Shown here: positions 1 to 7,056 of the stretch, in pieces | How positions within the stretch are numbered: position 1 is the stretch's first letter | Layout: the number at the start of each line of letters is the position of its first letter | NCBI GenBank assembly: GCA_030066475.1 | Contig: JASJBO010000284.1 | Span: 1-9,656 of the forward strand | Length of the DNA: 9,656 nt | Reading direction: 5' to 3' | Origin: Myxococcota bacterium | GTDB lineage: Bacteria; Myxococcota_A; UBA9160; PR03 | Made by a program: the position numbers and the translations under genes | The notes under the pieces: generated by a model | The model's database searches: none | Told to the model about the DNA's origin: nothing | Seen by the model: the letters and a program-made list of their open reading frames with translations, nothing else

Positions 1-1965
1 CCTCCCGGCACCAAGGGCAAGCAGCGCAAGCGCGTGCGCGAGGTGGTGAACCTGCGCGAGCAGGAGCAGATCGCCCGCCAGGTGACCGGACGTACGGTAC
101 GCCGCCCCGCCACGATCGATCCGCGTGCGATGACCTCGCCGCGCCGCCGCCGGCGCGACCGGCCGCAGGCGCCGCGGCCCGCGCAGGCCACGGCCCCGAA
201 GGTCCAGAAGCGCGTGGTGCGCGCCGAGGGAACCATCACGGTGGCCGACCTGGCCGCCCAGATCGGCGCCAAGGCCGCCGAGGTGCAGGGGCGCCTGATG
301 GCGCTCGGCGTCATGGCCAGCGTCAACCAGTCGCTCGACCTCGAGACCGCGCAGAAGGTCGCGACCGAGTACGACTTCGAGGTGCAGAACGTCGGCTTCG
401 ACGAGCAGGCCGTGTTGGAGAGCGCGAGCGAGGCCTCCGACGACGCGGCGCTCGAGCCGCGGCCGCCGATCGTGACCGTGATGGGTCACGTCGACCACGG
501 CAAGACGTCGCTGCTCGACGCGATCCGCAAGGCCAACGTCACCCAGGGCGAGGCGGGCGGCATCACCCAGCACATCGGCGCCTACCAGGCGCAGGTCGGC
601 GACAAGCGGCTCACCTTCATCGACACGCCCGGCCACGAGGCGTTCACGCTGATGCGCGCGCGCGGCGCGCAGGTGACGGACATCGTGATCCTGGTCGTGG
701 CCGCGAGCGAGGGCATCATGCCGCAGACGGTGGAGGCGATCGAGCACGCGCGCGCCGCCGAGGTGCCGATCGTGGTGGCCGTCAACAAGTGCGACCTTCC
801 GGACGCCAATCCGCAGCTCTGCCGGCAGCGGTTGATGGAGCACAACCTGGTCCCCGAGGAGTTCGGCGGCGAGATCATCTGCCGGGACGTCTCCGCGCTG
901 AAGGGCACCGGCCTCGACGAGCTGCTCGAGATGGTGGCGCTCCAGGCCGACGTGCTCGAGCTGAAGGCCGATCCGAACCGGCGCGCCGTGGGCGTCGTGC
1001 TCGAGTCGCAGCTCGACAAGGGGCGCGGCCCGGTGGCGACCGTGCTGATCCAGGAGGGCACGCTCCGGGCCGGCGACGCCGTCGTGGTCGGCAAGGCCCA
1101 CGGCCGCGTGCGCGCGATGGAGAACGAGCACGGGCAGCGCGTGAAGGAGGCCGGCCCCTCCGCGCCGGTGCAGATCTTCGGGCTCTCCGAGGTGCCCGAG
1201 GCCAACACGGCGCTGCACGCCGTCGAGAACGAGCGCGCGGCGCGCGAGGTGGCCGAGCACCGCGCCTCCGAGCAGCGCGGCCGGCCGGCCGCCCCCAAGC
1301 CGCGGCTCAGCCTCGAGGACCTGTTCGCGCAGAGCGAGGGCGACGGTCCGCGCGAGCTGCGGGTCGTGCTCAAGGGCGACGTCCACGGCTCGGTCGAGGC
1401 GGTGCGCGACGCGCTGCTCAAGCTCTCGACCGACAACGTCAAGCTCGACGTGATCTCGGCGGGCGTCGGCGGGGTGTCCGAGAGCGACGTGATGCTCGCG
1501 GCGGCGAGCCAGGCGATCGTGATCGGCTTCCACGTCCGGCCCGACTCGGCCGCGCGCCGCGCCGCCGAGTCCCAGGGCGTCGACATCCGCTCCTACCAGA
1601 TCATCTACGAGGTACTCGACGAGGTCCGGGCGGCGATGGCAGGGCTGCTGCCGCCCAAGCTCGAGGAGAACGTCCTGGGCCGCGTCGAGGTGCGCAAGAC
1701 GTTCAGCGTGCCGCGCGTCGGTACGGTGGCCGGCTGCTACGTCACGGAGGGGCTGGTGCGCCGCAACGCGCGCGCGCGCCTGATCCGCGACGGCGTCCAG
1801 CTCTGGGACGGCGGGCTGGCGTCGCTGAAGCGCTTCAAGGACGACACCCGCGAGGTCCTGACGGGCTTCGAGTGCGGCATCGGCCTCGAGGGCTACAACG
1901 ACGTGAAGGTCGGCGACGTGATCGAGCCCTACGAGATCCTGGAGAAGCCCGCCGAGCTCGCATGA
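1..1965 (+). CDS. infB: Translation initiation factor IF-2 (5' end missing)
   Basis: GTPase that brings fMet-tRNA to the 30S subunit and promotes subunit joining in the cytoplasm. The reading frame is open from base 1, so the N-terminus lies outside the window; 654 codons remain. Counting codons from base 1: a basic linker (about 1-75), an IF2_N helical domain (about 76-130), then the G domain. The G domain has G1 GHVDHGKT (162-169), G2 GGIT (186-189), G3 DTPGH (208-212), G4 NKCD (262-265) and G5 SAL (298-300). Domain II, the IF-2 domain 3 (about 446-553) and the C-terminal tRNA-binding domain follow, the last with the typical [18 protein letters not shown] ending. The Cys in G4 still fits NKxD. 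The stop TGA overlaps the ATG of the next gene by 4 nt. Family assignment is certain; only the true start is unknown. Confidence 0.98.
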   Translation, partial: PPGTKGKQRKRVREVVNLREQEQIARQVTGRTVRRPATIDPRAMTSPRRRRRDRPQAPRPAQATAPKVQKRVVRAEGTITVADLAAQIGAKAAEVQGRLMALGVMASVNQSLDLETAQKVATEYDFEVQNVGFDEQAVLESASEASDDAALEPRPPIVTVMGHVDHGKTSLLDAIRKANVTQGEAGGITQHIGAYQAQVGDKRLTFIDTPGHEAFTLMRARGAQVTDIVILVVAASEGIMPQTVEAIEHARAAEVPIVVAVNKCDLPDANPQLCRQRLMEHNLVPEEFGGEIICRDVSALKGTGLDELLEMVALQADVLELKADPNRRAVGVVLESQLDKGRGPVATVLIQEGTLRAGDAVVVGKAHGRVRAMENEHGQRVKEAGPSAPVQIFGLSEVPEANTALHAVENERAAREVAEHRASEQRGRPAAPKPRLSLEDLFAQSEGDGPRELRVVLKGDVHGSVEAVRDALLKLSTDNVKLDVISAGVGGVSESDVMLAAASQAIVIGFHVRPDSAARRAAESQGVDIRSYQIIYEVLDEVRAAMAGLLPPKLEENVLGRVEVRKTFSVPRVGTVAGCYVTEGLVRRNARARLIRDGVQLWDGGLASLKRFKDDTREVLTGFECGIGLEGYNDVKVGDVIEPYEILEKPAELA

Positions 1966-2327
1966 TCGTCGGGGCGGCGCTGGTCGAGATCCACGTGCAC
2001 GGCTCCCAGTCCCTCAAGCAGAAACGCGGTGTGGTGCGCTCGATCGTGCAGCGCGTGCGCAACCGCTTCAACGTGTCGGTGGTCGAGGTGGGCGGACAGG
2101 ACACCTGGCAGCGCTGTGTACTGGGCATCGCCGCCGCGGGCGCCGACGAGGCGAGGCTGCGCGGCGTGCTGCGCCGCGTGTGCGAGTTCATCGAAGACCT
2201 CCACCTCGCCGAGGTGCTCGGCACCGACGTCGAGGTGGTGGCGCTGGCCTGGGAAGGGGGCTTCTCGGAGCCGGACCCCTGGGAGCCCGGCGCCGACGAC
2301 GGGGATGGCCCCGGCGGTATGGAGTGA
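1962..2327 (+). CDS. DUF503 / YlxP-like protein
   Basis: A 121-residue protein of the DUF503 family (YlxP in Bacillus), almost always found between infB and rbfA. The recognisable parts are the N-terminal strand [14 protein letters not shown], the SLKQKRGVVRSI helix start (residues 17-28), RNRFNVSVVEV (33-43) and QDTWQRCVLGIA (46-57). The last 20 residues are acidic and Gly/Pro-rich and look disordered. The molecular function is not established in the family; the conserved position points to ribosome maturation or translation, which is inference. The ATG overlaps the infB stop (ATGA), and the nearest GGAG (1941-1944) is 17 nt upstream, so translation probably depends on coupling to infB. Confidence 0.93.
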   Translation: MIVGAALVEIHVHGSQSLKQKRGVVRSIVQRVRNRFNVSVVEVGGQDTWQRCVLGIAAAGADEARLRGVLRRVCEFIEDLHLAEVLGTDVEVVALAWEGGFSEPDPWEPGADDGDGPGGME

Positions 2328-2330
2328 GAC

Positions 2331-2684
2331 GTGTCGCGTCGGATGGAACGAGTCGCCGAGCTGCTGCGCGCCGAGATCGCCCGGGTGCTGCGCGAAGAGG
2401 TGACCGACCCGCGCGTCGCGCTGGTCACGGTGCTGCGCGTCGATCCCTCGCCCGACCTGCGCAATGCCCTGGTGTTCTGGAGTCGCCTCGAGGCGGAGGG
2501 CGCGCCGCCGCGCCAGGAGGTGGCGGAGGGGCTGGCGAGTGCCGCCCCGTTCGTCCGCCGGCAGCTCGCGCGGAGCGTGCGGCTGAAGCGCATGCCGGCG
2601 CTCGAGTTCCGCTTCGACGCCTCGCTCGAGGAGGGCGACCGCACGCTGACCCTCCTCCGGGAGCTGCGCGATGAGCCGCGCTAG
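2331..2684 (+). CDS. rbfA: Ribosome-binding factor A
   Basis: A 117-residue RbfA, a small KH-fold protein that binds the 30S subunit and helps mature the 5' end of 16S rRNA. Visible family features are the N-terminal helix RMERVAELLRAEIARVLREEV followed by the diagnostic TDPR (residues 25-28), the strand LVTVLRVDPSPDLRNALVFW, and a second helix containing ASAAPFVRRQLARSVRLKRMPALEFRFD. I chose the GTG at 2331 because GGAG (2321-2324, straddling the end of the DUF503 gene) sits 6 nt before it. An ATG four codons later (2343) is an alternative start. The 3' end overlaps truB by 14 nt. The DHH-type phosphoesterase gene (nrnA) that many relatives have between rbfA and truB is absent. Confidence 0.95.
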   Translation: MSRRMERVAELLRAEIARVLREEVTDPRVALVTVLRVDPSPDLRNALVFWSRLEAEGAPPRQEVAEGLASAAPFVRRQLARSVRLKRMPALEFRFDASLEEGDRTLTLLRELRDEPR

Positions 2685-3597
2685 ACGCGGCCGGCCGGAG
2701 CCGCCGGGGCCGAGCGGGTTCCTGGTGGTCGACAAGCCGGCCGGCTGGACCTCGCACGACGTGGTGGACGCGGCGCGGCGCTGGCTGGGCACACGGCGCG
2801 TGGGCCACCTGGGCACGCTCGACCCGCAGGCCACCGGGGTTCTGCCGCTCGCCGTGCGCGAGGCGACCAAGCTGGTGCCGTACCTCTCCGGCTCGCCCAA
2901 GATCTATCGCGGCGTGATCCGCCTCGGCATCGAGACCGACACCCACGATGGCGAGGGCACCGAGGTGGCCCGGCACGAGGGCGCGCTGCCGGACGCAGAC
3001 GCGGTGCGCGAGGTCATGGCGGGCTTCCTGGGCGAGCACGAGCAGACCCCGCCGATGTACAGCGCCGTCAAGCAGGGTGGCGTCCCGCTCTACCGGATGG
3101 CCCGCAAGGGCCAGGAGGTCGAGCGCGCCGCGCGCAAGATCCGCATCGACGCCTTCGAGCTGCTCGGCTTCGACGGCGCCGACGCCGAGGTGGAGGTGGT
3201 CTGCTCGCCCGGGACCTACGTGCGGGTGCTGGCGGCCGACCTGGGCACCCGGCTCGGCTGCGGCGCGCACCTCGCGAGCCTGAGCCGGCTGCGCAGCGGC
3301 CCCTTCTCGCTCGAGCAGGCGGTCACCGCCGAGACCCTGGAGGCCGAGGCGGAGCGAGGGGAGATCAACGCGCGGCTGATCCGGCCGGCCAGCGTCCTGG
3401 GGCTGCCGACCCTGCGGCTCGGGCCCGAGGACGCGCGGCGCGTGCTCAACGGCGGAGCCCTCGTGCTGGGCGGCCGCGTCCGTCAGCCCGGCGAGCGCCT
3501 GGCCGCCCTCGATCCCACGGGGGCCCTGATCGCCATCCTCGAGTGCTCCGAGGACCACCGCCTCCGCCCCCTGCGCGTCCTCAAGAGGTCGAACTGA
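2671..3597 (+). CDS. truB: tRNA pseudouridine(55) synthase TruB
   Basis: Isomerises U55 of the tRNA T-arm to pseudouridine. The 308 residues are close to the usual TruB length. The N-terminal motif [16 protein letters not shown] (17-32) is followed by [17 protein letters not shown], which holds the catalytic Asp51. KIYRG contains Tyr79, and the [12 protein letters not shown] motif holds Tyr183 and Arg185, matching the conserved active-site Tyr and Arg of the family. The C-terminal part (about 245-308) fits the PUA-like RNA-binding domain. The ATG lies inside the end of rbfA, with GGGAG (2659-2663) 7 nt upstream, so the two genes are co-translated. It is followed by a 238-nt gap before rpsO. 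Confidence 0.97.
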   Translation: MSRARRGRPEPPGPSGFLVVDKPAGWTSHDVVDAARRWLGTRRVGHLGTLDPQATGVLPLAVREATKLVPYLSGSPKIYRGVIRLGIETDTHDGEGTEVARHEGALPDADAVREVMAGFLGEHEQTPPMYSAVKQGGVPLYRMARKGQEVERAARKIRIDAFELLGFDGADAEVEVVCSPGTYVRVLAADLGTRLGCGAHLASLSRLRSGPFSLEQAVTAETLEAEAERGEINARLIRPASVLGLPTLRLGPEDARRVLNGGALVLGGRVRQPGERLAALDPTGALIAILECSEDHRLRPLRVLKRSN

Positions 3598-3650
3598 CCG
3601 ACACGGCTCAACAAAACCCAAGACTGGAAGAGCACCCCTGCAAGCGCCGT

Positions 3651-3770
3651 CCGGCGCGCGCAGCGAGCCGCAGGCGAGCGAAGTCCACCCAGCCGGCGCG
3701 CGCAGCGAGGCGAAGCCGAGCGAAGTCCACCCAGCCGGCGCGCGCAGCGAGCCGCCGGCGAGCGAAGTTC
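3651..3770 (+). repeat. Tandem 42-bp intergenic repeat, three copies
   Basis: Three head-to-tail copies start at 3651, 3693 and 3735 with an exact 42-bp period; the third stops after 36 bp. Copies 1 and 2 differ at 3 of 42 positions; copies 1 and 3 differ at 2 of 36. Each copy contains the core GCGAGCCGNAGGCGAGC (3663-3679, 3705-3721, 3747-3763), except that copy 2 carries a swapped base pair and copy 3 has C for A in the loop. A fourth copy sits after purS at 9621-9653, so this is a dispersed element. A 6-bp inverted repeat with a 2-nt spacer (3644-3657) borders and overlaps copy 1. The array lies between the truB stop and the rpsO leader. It is open in several frames on both strands because the period is a multiple of three, but it has no sign of coding. 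Confidence 0.93.
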
Positions 3771-3835
3771 GAACCAATTTGGTAAACAGCCGTCGTTCCT
3801 GGGAAACGAAAGCAACTGGAGATGGGAAGCCGGCC
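3771..3835 (+). promoter_or_regulatory. rpsO leader and ribosome-binding site
   Basis: AT-richer stretch between the repeat array and rpsO. It holds two short palindromes, GTTCGAAC (3767-3774, overlapping the repeat end) and ACCAA-T-TTGGT (3773-3783), and a purine-rich GGAGATGGGAAG (3818-3829). GGGAAG (3824-3829) lies 6 nt before the TTG at 3836 and is the best ribosome-binding site. rpsO leaders in many bacteria fold into structures bound by S15 for autoregulation. I cannot identify a known S15-binding motif here, so that role is only a possibility. I found no convincing -35/-10 pair. Confidence 0.4.
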
Positions 3836-4102
3836 TTGATCGCGACGGAACAGAAACGATCCGTGATCGATTCCTACCGCCTTCACGACTCGGACACCGG
3901 GTCGCCGGAGGTGCAGGTGGCGCTCCTCACCGAGCGCATCAACGAGCTGTCGGAGCACTTCAAGGTCCACAAGAAGGACCATCACTCGCGGCGCGGTCTG
4001 CTCAAGATCGTGAGCCAGCGCCGCCGACTGCTCGACTACCTGCGGCGCAACGATCCGTCGCGGTACCGGGGCCTGATCCAGCGCCTGGGTCTCCGGCGTT
4101 AG
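3836..4102 (+). CDS. rpsO: 30S ribosomal protein S15
   Basis: Primary 16S rRNA-binding protein of the small-subunit platform. The family core is unmistakable: [23 protein letters not shown], then [25 protein letters not shown] and the C-terminal LIQRLGLRR. Starting at the TTG of 3836 gives 88 residues (M-IATEQKRS...), matching the usual 88-89, and places the start 6 nt after GGGAAG. The frame stays open upstream to another TTG at 3779, but the extra 19 residues do not resemble S15. An out-of-frame ATG at 3822 is not usable. The gene sits between truB and pnp as in many bacteria, but with sizeable gaps on both sides that could allow separate regulation. Confidence 0.97.
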   Translation: MIATEQKRSVIDSYRLHDSDTGSPEVQVALLTERINELSEHFKVHKKDHHSRRGLLKIVSQRRRLLDYLRRNDPSRYRGLIQRLGLRR

Positions 4103-4106
4103 ACCC

Positions 4107-4138
4107 GGCGCTCGAAGGCGCCCAGGTGGGGTGGCCTT
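4107..4138 (+). terminator. Possible hairpin terminator or attenuator after rpsO
   Basis: Starting 4 nt after the rpsO stop, two alternative hairpins are possible: GGCGC (4107-4111) with GCGCC (4118-4122), or AAGGC (4115-4119) with GCCTT (4134-4138), the latter enclosing CCCA/TGGG. They share bases, so only one can form at a time. The following sequence (CATTCGTTC) is only mildly T-rich, so this is a weak candidate for an intrinsic terminator between rpsO and pnp. Confidence 0.35.
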
Positions 4139-4181
4139 CATTCGTTCACGACGCCATTCGGACGACGCCGATCGCGCCGAT

Positions 4182-4258
4182 GCGGAGTGTAGGAGTCAGT
4201 GATCTGCGAAGCCGGCCGTGCGGCCGGCGCTTCGTGAATCCCTGATCCTGCACTCCGC
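4182..4258 (+). promoter_or_regulatory. Long stem-loop in the rpsO-pnp spacer (candidate pnp leader)
   Basis: A 77-nt imperfect inverted repeat. Outer arms GCGGAGTG (4182-4189) and CACTCCGC (4251-4258) pair perfectly. A U-G wobble, AGGA/TCCT, a bulged G4195, TCAG/CTGA and GAT/ATC continue inward. The apical part is CGAAG (4207-4211) with CTTCG (4230-4234), a 2-nt bulge, and CCGGCCG/CGGCCGG closing the loop at 4219-4220. I count about 30 Watson-Crick pairs plus a few wobbles. In E. coli, a long hairpin at this same place (the pnp leader) is cut by RNase III and underlies PNPase autoregulation. Equivalence here is inference from position and shape. Confidence 0.6.
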
Positions 4259-4268
4259 CTCTCCTCGA

Positions 4269-4343
4269 TTCCTCCCACGCGTCGTTCGTGACACCCGGTG
4301 AGGCCGGCGCGGCCGAGCGCCGCCCCGGACCGCTGGGGAGGAG
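4269..4343 (+). promoter_or_regulatory. pnp ribosome-binding site with an upstream complementary stretch
   Basis: The pnp ribosome-binding site GGGGAGGAG (4335-4343) ends 11 nt before the ATG. TCCTCCC (4270-4276) is an exact complement of GGGAGGA (4336-4342), extendable by a T-G wobble. Between them, CGGCGC (4305-4310) can pair with GCGCCG (4317-4322), and CGGT (4296-4299) with ACCG (4329-4332), giving a nested fold that would hide the site. The pairings are seen in the sequence; a regulatory role is inferred, and chance pairing is common in GC-rich DNA. Confidence 0.35.
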
Positions 4344-4354
4344 ACAACGGAAAC

Positions 4355-6544
4355 ATGCCTTCGTACTGGTTCGAGCCCCAGACCACGAGCTTCGAGGTCG
4401 GTGGGCGCACGATGACGATCGAGACGGGTCGCCTGGCCAAGCAGGCCGGCGGCTCCGCCCTGGTGACGTACGGTGAGACCGTGGTGCTGGTGACCGCGTG
4501 CTCGTCGGCCCCGCGCCCGGGCATCGACTTCTTCCCGCTCACGGTCGACTTCGTCGAGAAGACGTCGGCGGCCGGGAAGATCCCGGGCGGCTTCTTCAAG
4601 CGCGAGGGGCGGCTCTCGGATCGCGAGGTGCTGGTCTCGCGCTTCATCGACCGCTCGATCCGGCCGCTGTTCGCGGACGGCTACAACGACGACACCCAGA
4701 TCACCGCGACCGTGCTGTCCGCCGACGCCGAGCACCAGCCGGACATCCCGGCCTTCCTCGGCGCGTCGGCGGCGCTCACGCTCTCCGACATCCCGTTCCT
4801 CGGCCCGATCGCCGCGGTGCGGGTGGGTCGCATCGAGGGCGAGCTGGTCGCCAACCCGACGCGCACCCAGCTCGACGCGAGCGACATGGAGCTGGTCGTC
4901 GCCGGCAGCCGCCAGGCGCTGGTGATGGTCGAGGGCGGCGCGCAGGAGGCCAGCGAGGCCGAGCTGCTCGACGCGCTGCGCTTCGCGCACCAGGCGATCC
5001 TGCCCCAGCTCGACTCGCAGGAGGACCTCCAGAAGCGGGCCGGCAAGCCCAAGATGGAGGTCGAGGCCCCGAGCGGGCCCGGCGAGGTCGCCGAGCGCGT
5101 GCGCGCGGCGGCGGGCGAACGCATGGCCGAGGCGGTGCGGATCCCGGAGAAGAAGGCGCGCTACGACGCGATCGACGCCGTCGAGAAGGAGATCGTCGCG
5201 AGCTTCACCGAGGAGTACCGCAACGCCCCCGCGACGCTCGACAGCCTGGCCGCCGTCGAGGCGCGCCGCGAAGGGCTCGCCAGTCTCGGCAAGGAGACCA
5301 AGGGCGCCCTCAAGGACCTGCGCGCCGAGCTGATGCGCGCCCGCATCCTCGACGAGGGAACCCGCATCGACGGACGCAGCACCACCGACGTCCGGCCCGT
5401 GGCCTGCGAGCTGCGGGTGGTGCCGCGCGCCCACGGGGTGGCGGTGTTCACGCGCGGCGAGACCCAGGCGCTGGTGTCCACCACGCTGGGCAGCGCCGAC
5501 GACAAGCAGACGATCGACGCGCTCACCGAGCGCTACCAGAAGTCGTTCCTGCTGCACTACAACTTCCCGCCGTTCTCGGTGGGCGAGACCCGGCCGCTGC
5601 GCGGTCCGGGCCGCCGCGAGGTGGGGCACGGCAACCTGGCCGAGCGCGCCATCAAGGCGGTGCTGCCCGACAGCGAGGAGTTCCCGTACACGATCCGCGT
5701 GGTCGCGGAGACGCTCGAGTCCAACGGCTCGTCGTCGATGGCCACGGTGTGCGGCTCGTCGCTGGCGCTGATGGACGCCGGCGTGCCGATCAAGGCGCCG
5801 GTGGCGGGCGTCGCGATGGGCCTGATCGAAGAGGGCGACCGCGTCGCGATCCTGTCCGACATCCTCGGCGACGAGGACCACCTGGGCGACATGGACTTCA
5901 AGGTGGCCGGCACCCGCGAGGGCGTCACCGCGGTGCAGATGGACATCAAGATCCGCGCCGTCGACTGGGACGTGATGGAGCGCGCGCTGGCGCAGGCGCG
6001 CGACGCGCGGCTGCACATCCTGGAGTGCATGGAGGCCGAGACGCAGGACTCGCTCGGCGCCGGCTTCTCGCACCGCGAGGACCTGCACGAGTACGCCCCG
6101 CGACTCGAGGCGCTGTGGATCAAGCCCGACCGGATCCGCGACATCATCGGCCCCGGCGGCCGCGTGATCCGCGCGATCCAGGAGGCGACCGGCGCCAAGA
6201 TCAACGTCGAGGACACCGGCCAGGTGGAGATCTTCTCGCCCGACCTCGAGAGCCTGGGCCGCGCGCGCGCGATGGTCGAGGAGCTCACCCAGGAGGCCGA
6301 GCTGGGCCGGGTCTACATGGGCAAGGTCAAGCGGATCACCGACTTCGGCGCGTTCGTGGAGATCTTCCCCGGCACCGACGGCATGATCCACATCAGCCAC
6401 CTGGCCGAGGGCCGGGTCGAGAAGGTCACCGACGTGCTCGCCGAGGGCGACGAGGTCCTCGCCAAGTGCATCGACATCGATCCCAGTGGCCGGATCCGCC
6501 TCTCCCGCAAGGAGGCGATCGCCGAGCTGGCGGCCTCCGAGTAG
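4355..6544 (+). CDS. pnp: Polyribonucleotide nucleotidyltransferase (PNPase)
   Basis: Trimeric 3'-5' phosphorolytic exoribonuclease, and polymerase in reverse, of the RNA degradation machinery. It has 729 residues with the full domain order: a first RNase PH domain with FFKREGR (80-86) and the following LVSRFIDRSIRPLF, an all-helical linker, and a second RNase PH domain from about 328 (RIDGR...). The metal/phosphate site DHLGDMDFK has Asp508, Asp514 and Lys516. A KH domain with GPGG (599-602) and an S1 domain (about 651-720, ITDFGAFVEIFPGTDGMIHIS) complete it. I chose the ATG at 4355 because of the ribosome-binding site GGGGAGGAG at 4335-4343; a GTG 19 codons upstream (4298) has no such support. 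Likely autoregulated through its leader, by analogy with E. coli. Confidence 0.98.
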   Translation: MPSYWFEPQTTSFEVGGRTMTIETGRLAKQAGGSALVTYGETVVLVTACSSAPRPGIDFFPLTVDFVEKTSAAGKIPGGFFKREGRLSDREVLVSRFIDRSIRPLFADGYNDDTQITATVLSADAEHQPDIPAFLGASAALTLSDIPFLGPIAAVRVGRIEGELVANPTRTQLDASDMELVVAGSRQALVMVEGGAQEASEAELLDALRFAHQAILPQLDSQEDLQKRAGKPKMEVEAPSGPGEVAERVRAAAGERMAEAVRIPEKKARYDAIDAVEKEIVASFTEEYRNAPATLDSLAAVEARREGLASLGKETKGALKDLRAELMRARILDEGTRIDGRSTTDVRPVACELRVVPRAHGVAVFTRGETQALVSTTLGSADDKQTIDALTERYQKSFLLHYNFPPFSVGETRPLRGPGRREVGHGNLAERAIKAVLPDSEEFPYTIRVVAETLESNGSSSMATVCGSSLALMDAGVPIKAPVAGVAMGLIEEGDRVAILSDILGDEDHLGDMDFKVAGTREGVTAVQMDIKIRAVDWDVMERALAQARDARLHILECMEAETQDSLGAGFSHREDLHEYAPRLEALWIKPDRIRDIIGPGGRVIRAIQEATGAKINVEDTGQVEIFSPDLESLGRARAMVEELTQEAELGRVYMGKVKRITDFGAFVEIFPGTDGMIHISHLAEGRVEKVTDVLAEGDEVLAKCIDIDPSGRIRLSRKEAIAELAASE

Positions 6545-6570
6545 GCCGTGCCGGCGCCGGGCCCCCCGCG

Positions 6571-7056
6571 GTGACCGACGCGCGCAGCCCGCTGCGCGTG
6601 TCGGTCGCGCGCGTCGACGGGGCCGACGATCTGCCGCTGCCGGGCTACGCCACGCCCGGCGCGGCGGGCATGGACCTGCTCGCCGCGGTCGAGGGCGAGC
6701 TGTGGATCGAGCCGGGCGCGCGCGCCGCGGTGCCGGCCGGACTGCGCATCGCGGTGCCCGCCGGCTACGAGGCGCAGGTGCGACCGCGCAGCGGCCTGGC
6801 GCTCCACCACGGGCTGGTCCTGCCCAACGCGCCGGGCACGATCGACTCGGACTACCGCGGCGAGGTGAAGGTGATCCTCTGGAACACCGGCGGCGAGCGC
6901 TTCCGCATCGGGCGGGGGGACCGCATCGCCCAGCTGGTGGTGCTCCCGGTGGCGCGCGTGTGCTGGCAGGAGGTGGCCGCGCTCGAGGGCACCGAGCGCG
7001 GCGCCGGCGGCTTCGGGCACACCGGGCGCGCCGCCTCCCAGGTGGAGCGCGCATGA
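6571..7056 (+). CDS. dut: dUTP diphosphatase (dUTPase)
   Basis: Hydrolyses dUTP to dUMP and PPi, keeping uracil out of DNA and feeding dTMP synthesis. The 161 residues contain all five trimeric-dUTPase motifs: (1) PGAAGMDL (29-36), (2) RPRSGLAL (71-78), (3) GTIDSDYRGEV (89-99) with the catalytic Asp92, (4) GDRIAQLVVLPV, and (5) RGAGGFGHTG near the C-terminus. Motif 5 has His where Ser is common, still leaving the Phe that stacks on the uracil. The start is a GTG 26 nt after pnp; no good Shine-Dalgarno is visible in that C/G-rich spacer, and no other start fits. Its stop overlaps the cdsA ATG. The M16-type peptidase gene often found between pnp and dut in related genomes is absent. Confidence 0.96.
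   Translation: MTDARSPLRVSVARVDGADDLPLPGYATPGAAGMDLLAAVEGELWIEPGARAAVPAGLRIAVPAGYEAQVRPRSGLALHHGLVLPNAPGTIDSDYRGEVKVILWNTGGERFRIGRGDRIAQLVVLPVARVCWQEVAALEGTERGAGGFGHTGRAASQVERA

Noticed and set aside
784..795. IF-2 G4 motif NKCD as an aberrant GTPase motif
   Set aside because: The position after NK is variable in the NKxD consensus; Asn, Lys and Asp are intact.
3651..3770. CRISPR array
   Set aside because: The units abut directly with no unique spacers, and there are no cas genes.
2425..3777. Minus-strand open frame whose first residues show a repeated [11 protein letters not shown] pattern
   Set aside because: The repeated peptide is only the 42-bp DNA repeat read in a frame kept open because 42 is a multiple of three; the rest is the shadow of rbfA and truB.
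3767..3783. tRNA fragment or attachment site, because GTTCGAAC resembles a tRNA T-arm
   Set aside because: No cloverleaf, anticodon or acceptor arms can be built around it, and no integrase or other mobile gene is present.
3543..3785. Plus-strand open frame of 80 codons over the end of truB and the repeats, with repeated [14 protein letters not shown]
   Set aside because: It overlaps truB in another frame, encodes only repeat-derived basic residues, and has no ribosome-binding site.
6486..7052. Long upstream extension of the cdsA frame through dut
   Set aside because: It is a shadow of dut; the ATG at 7053 with GGAG 5 nt upstream and the overlap with the dut stop fix the start.
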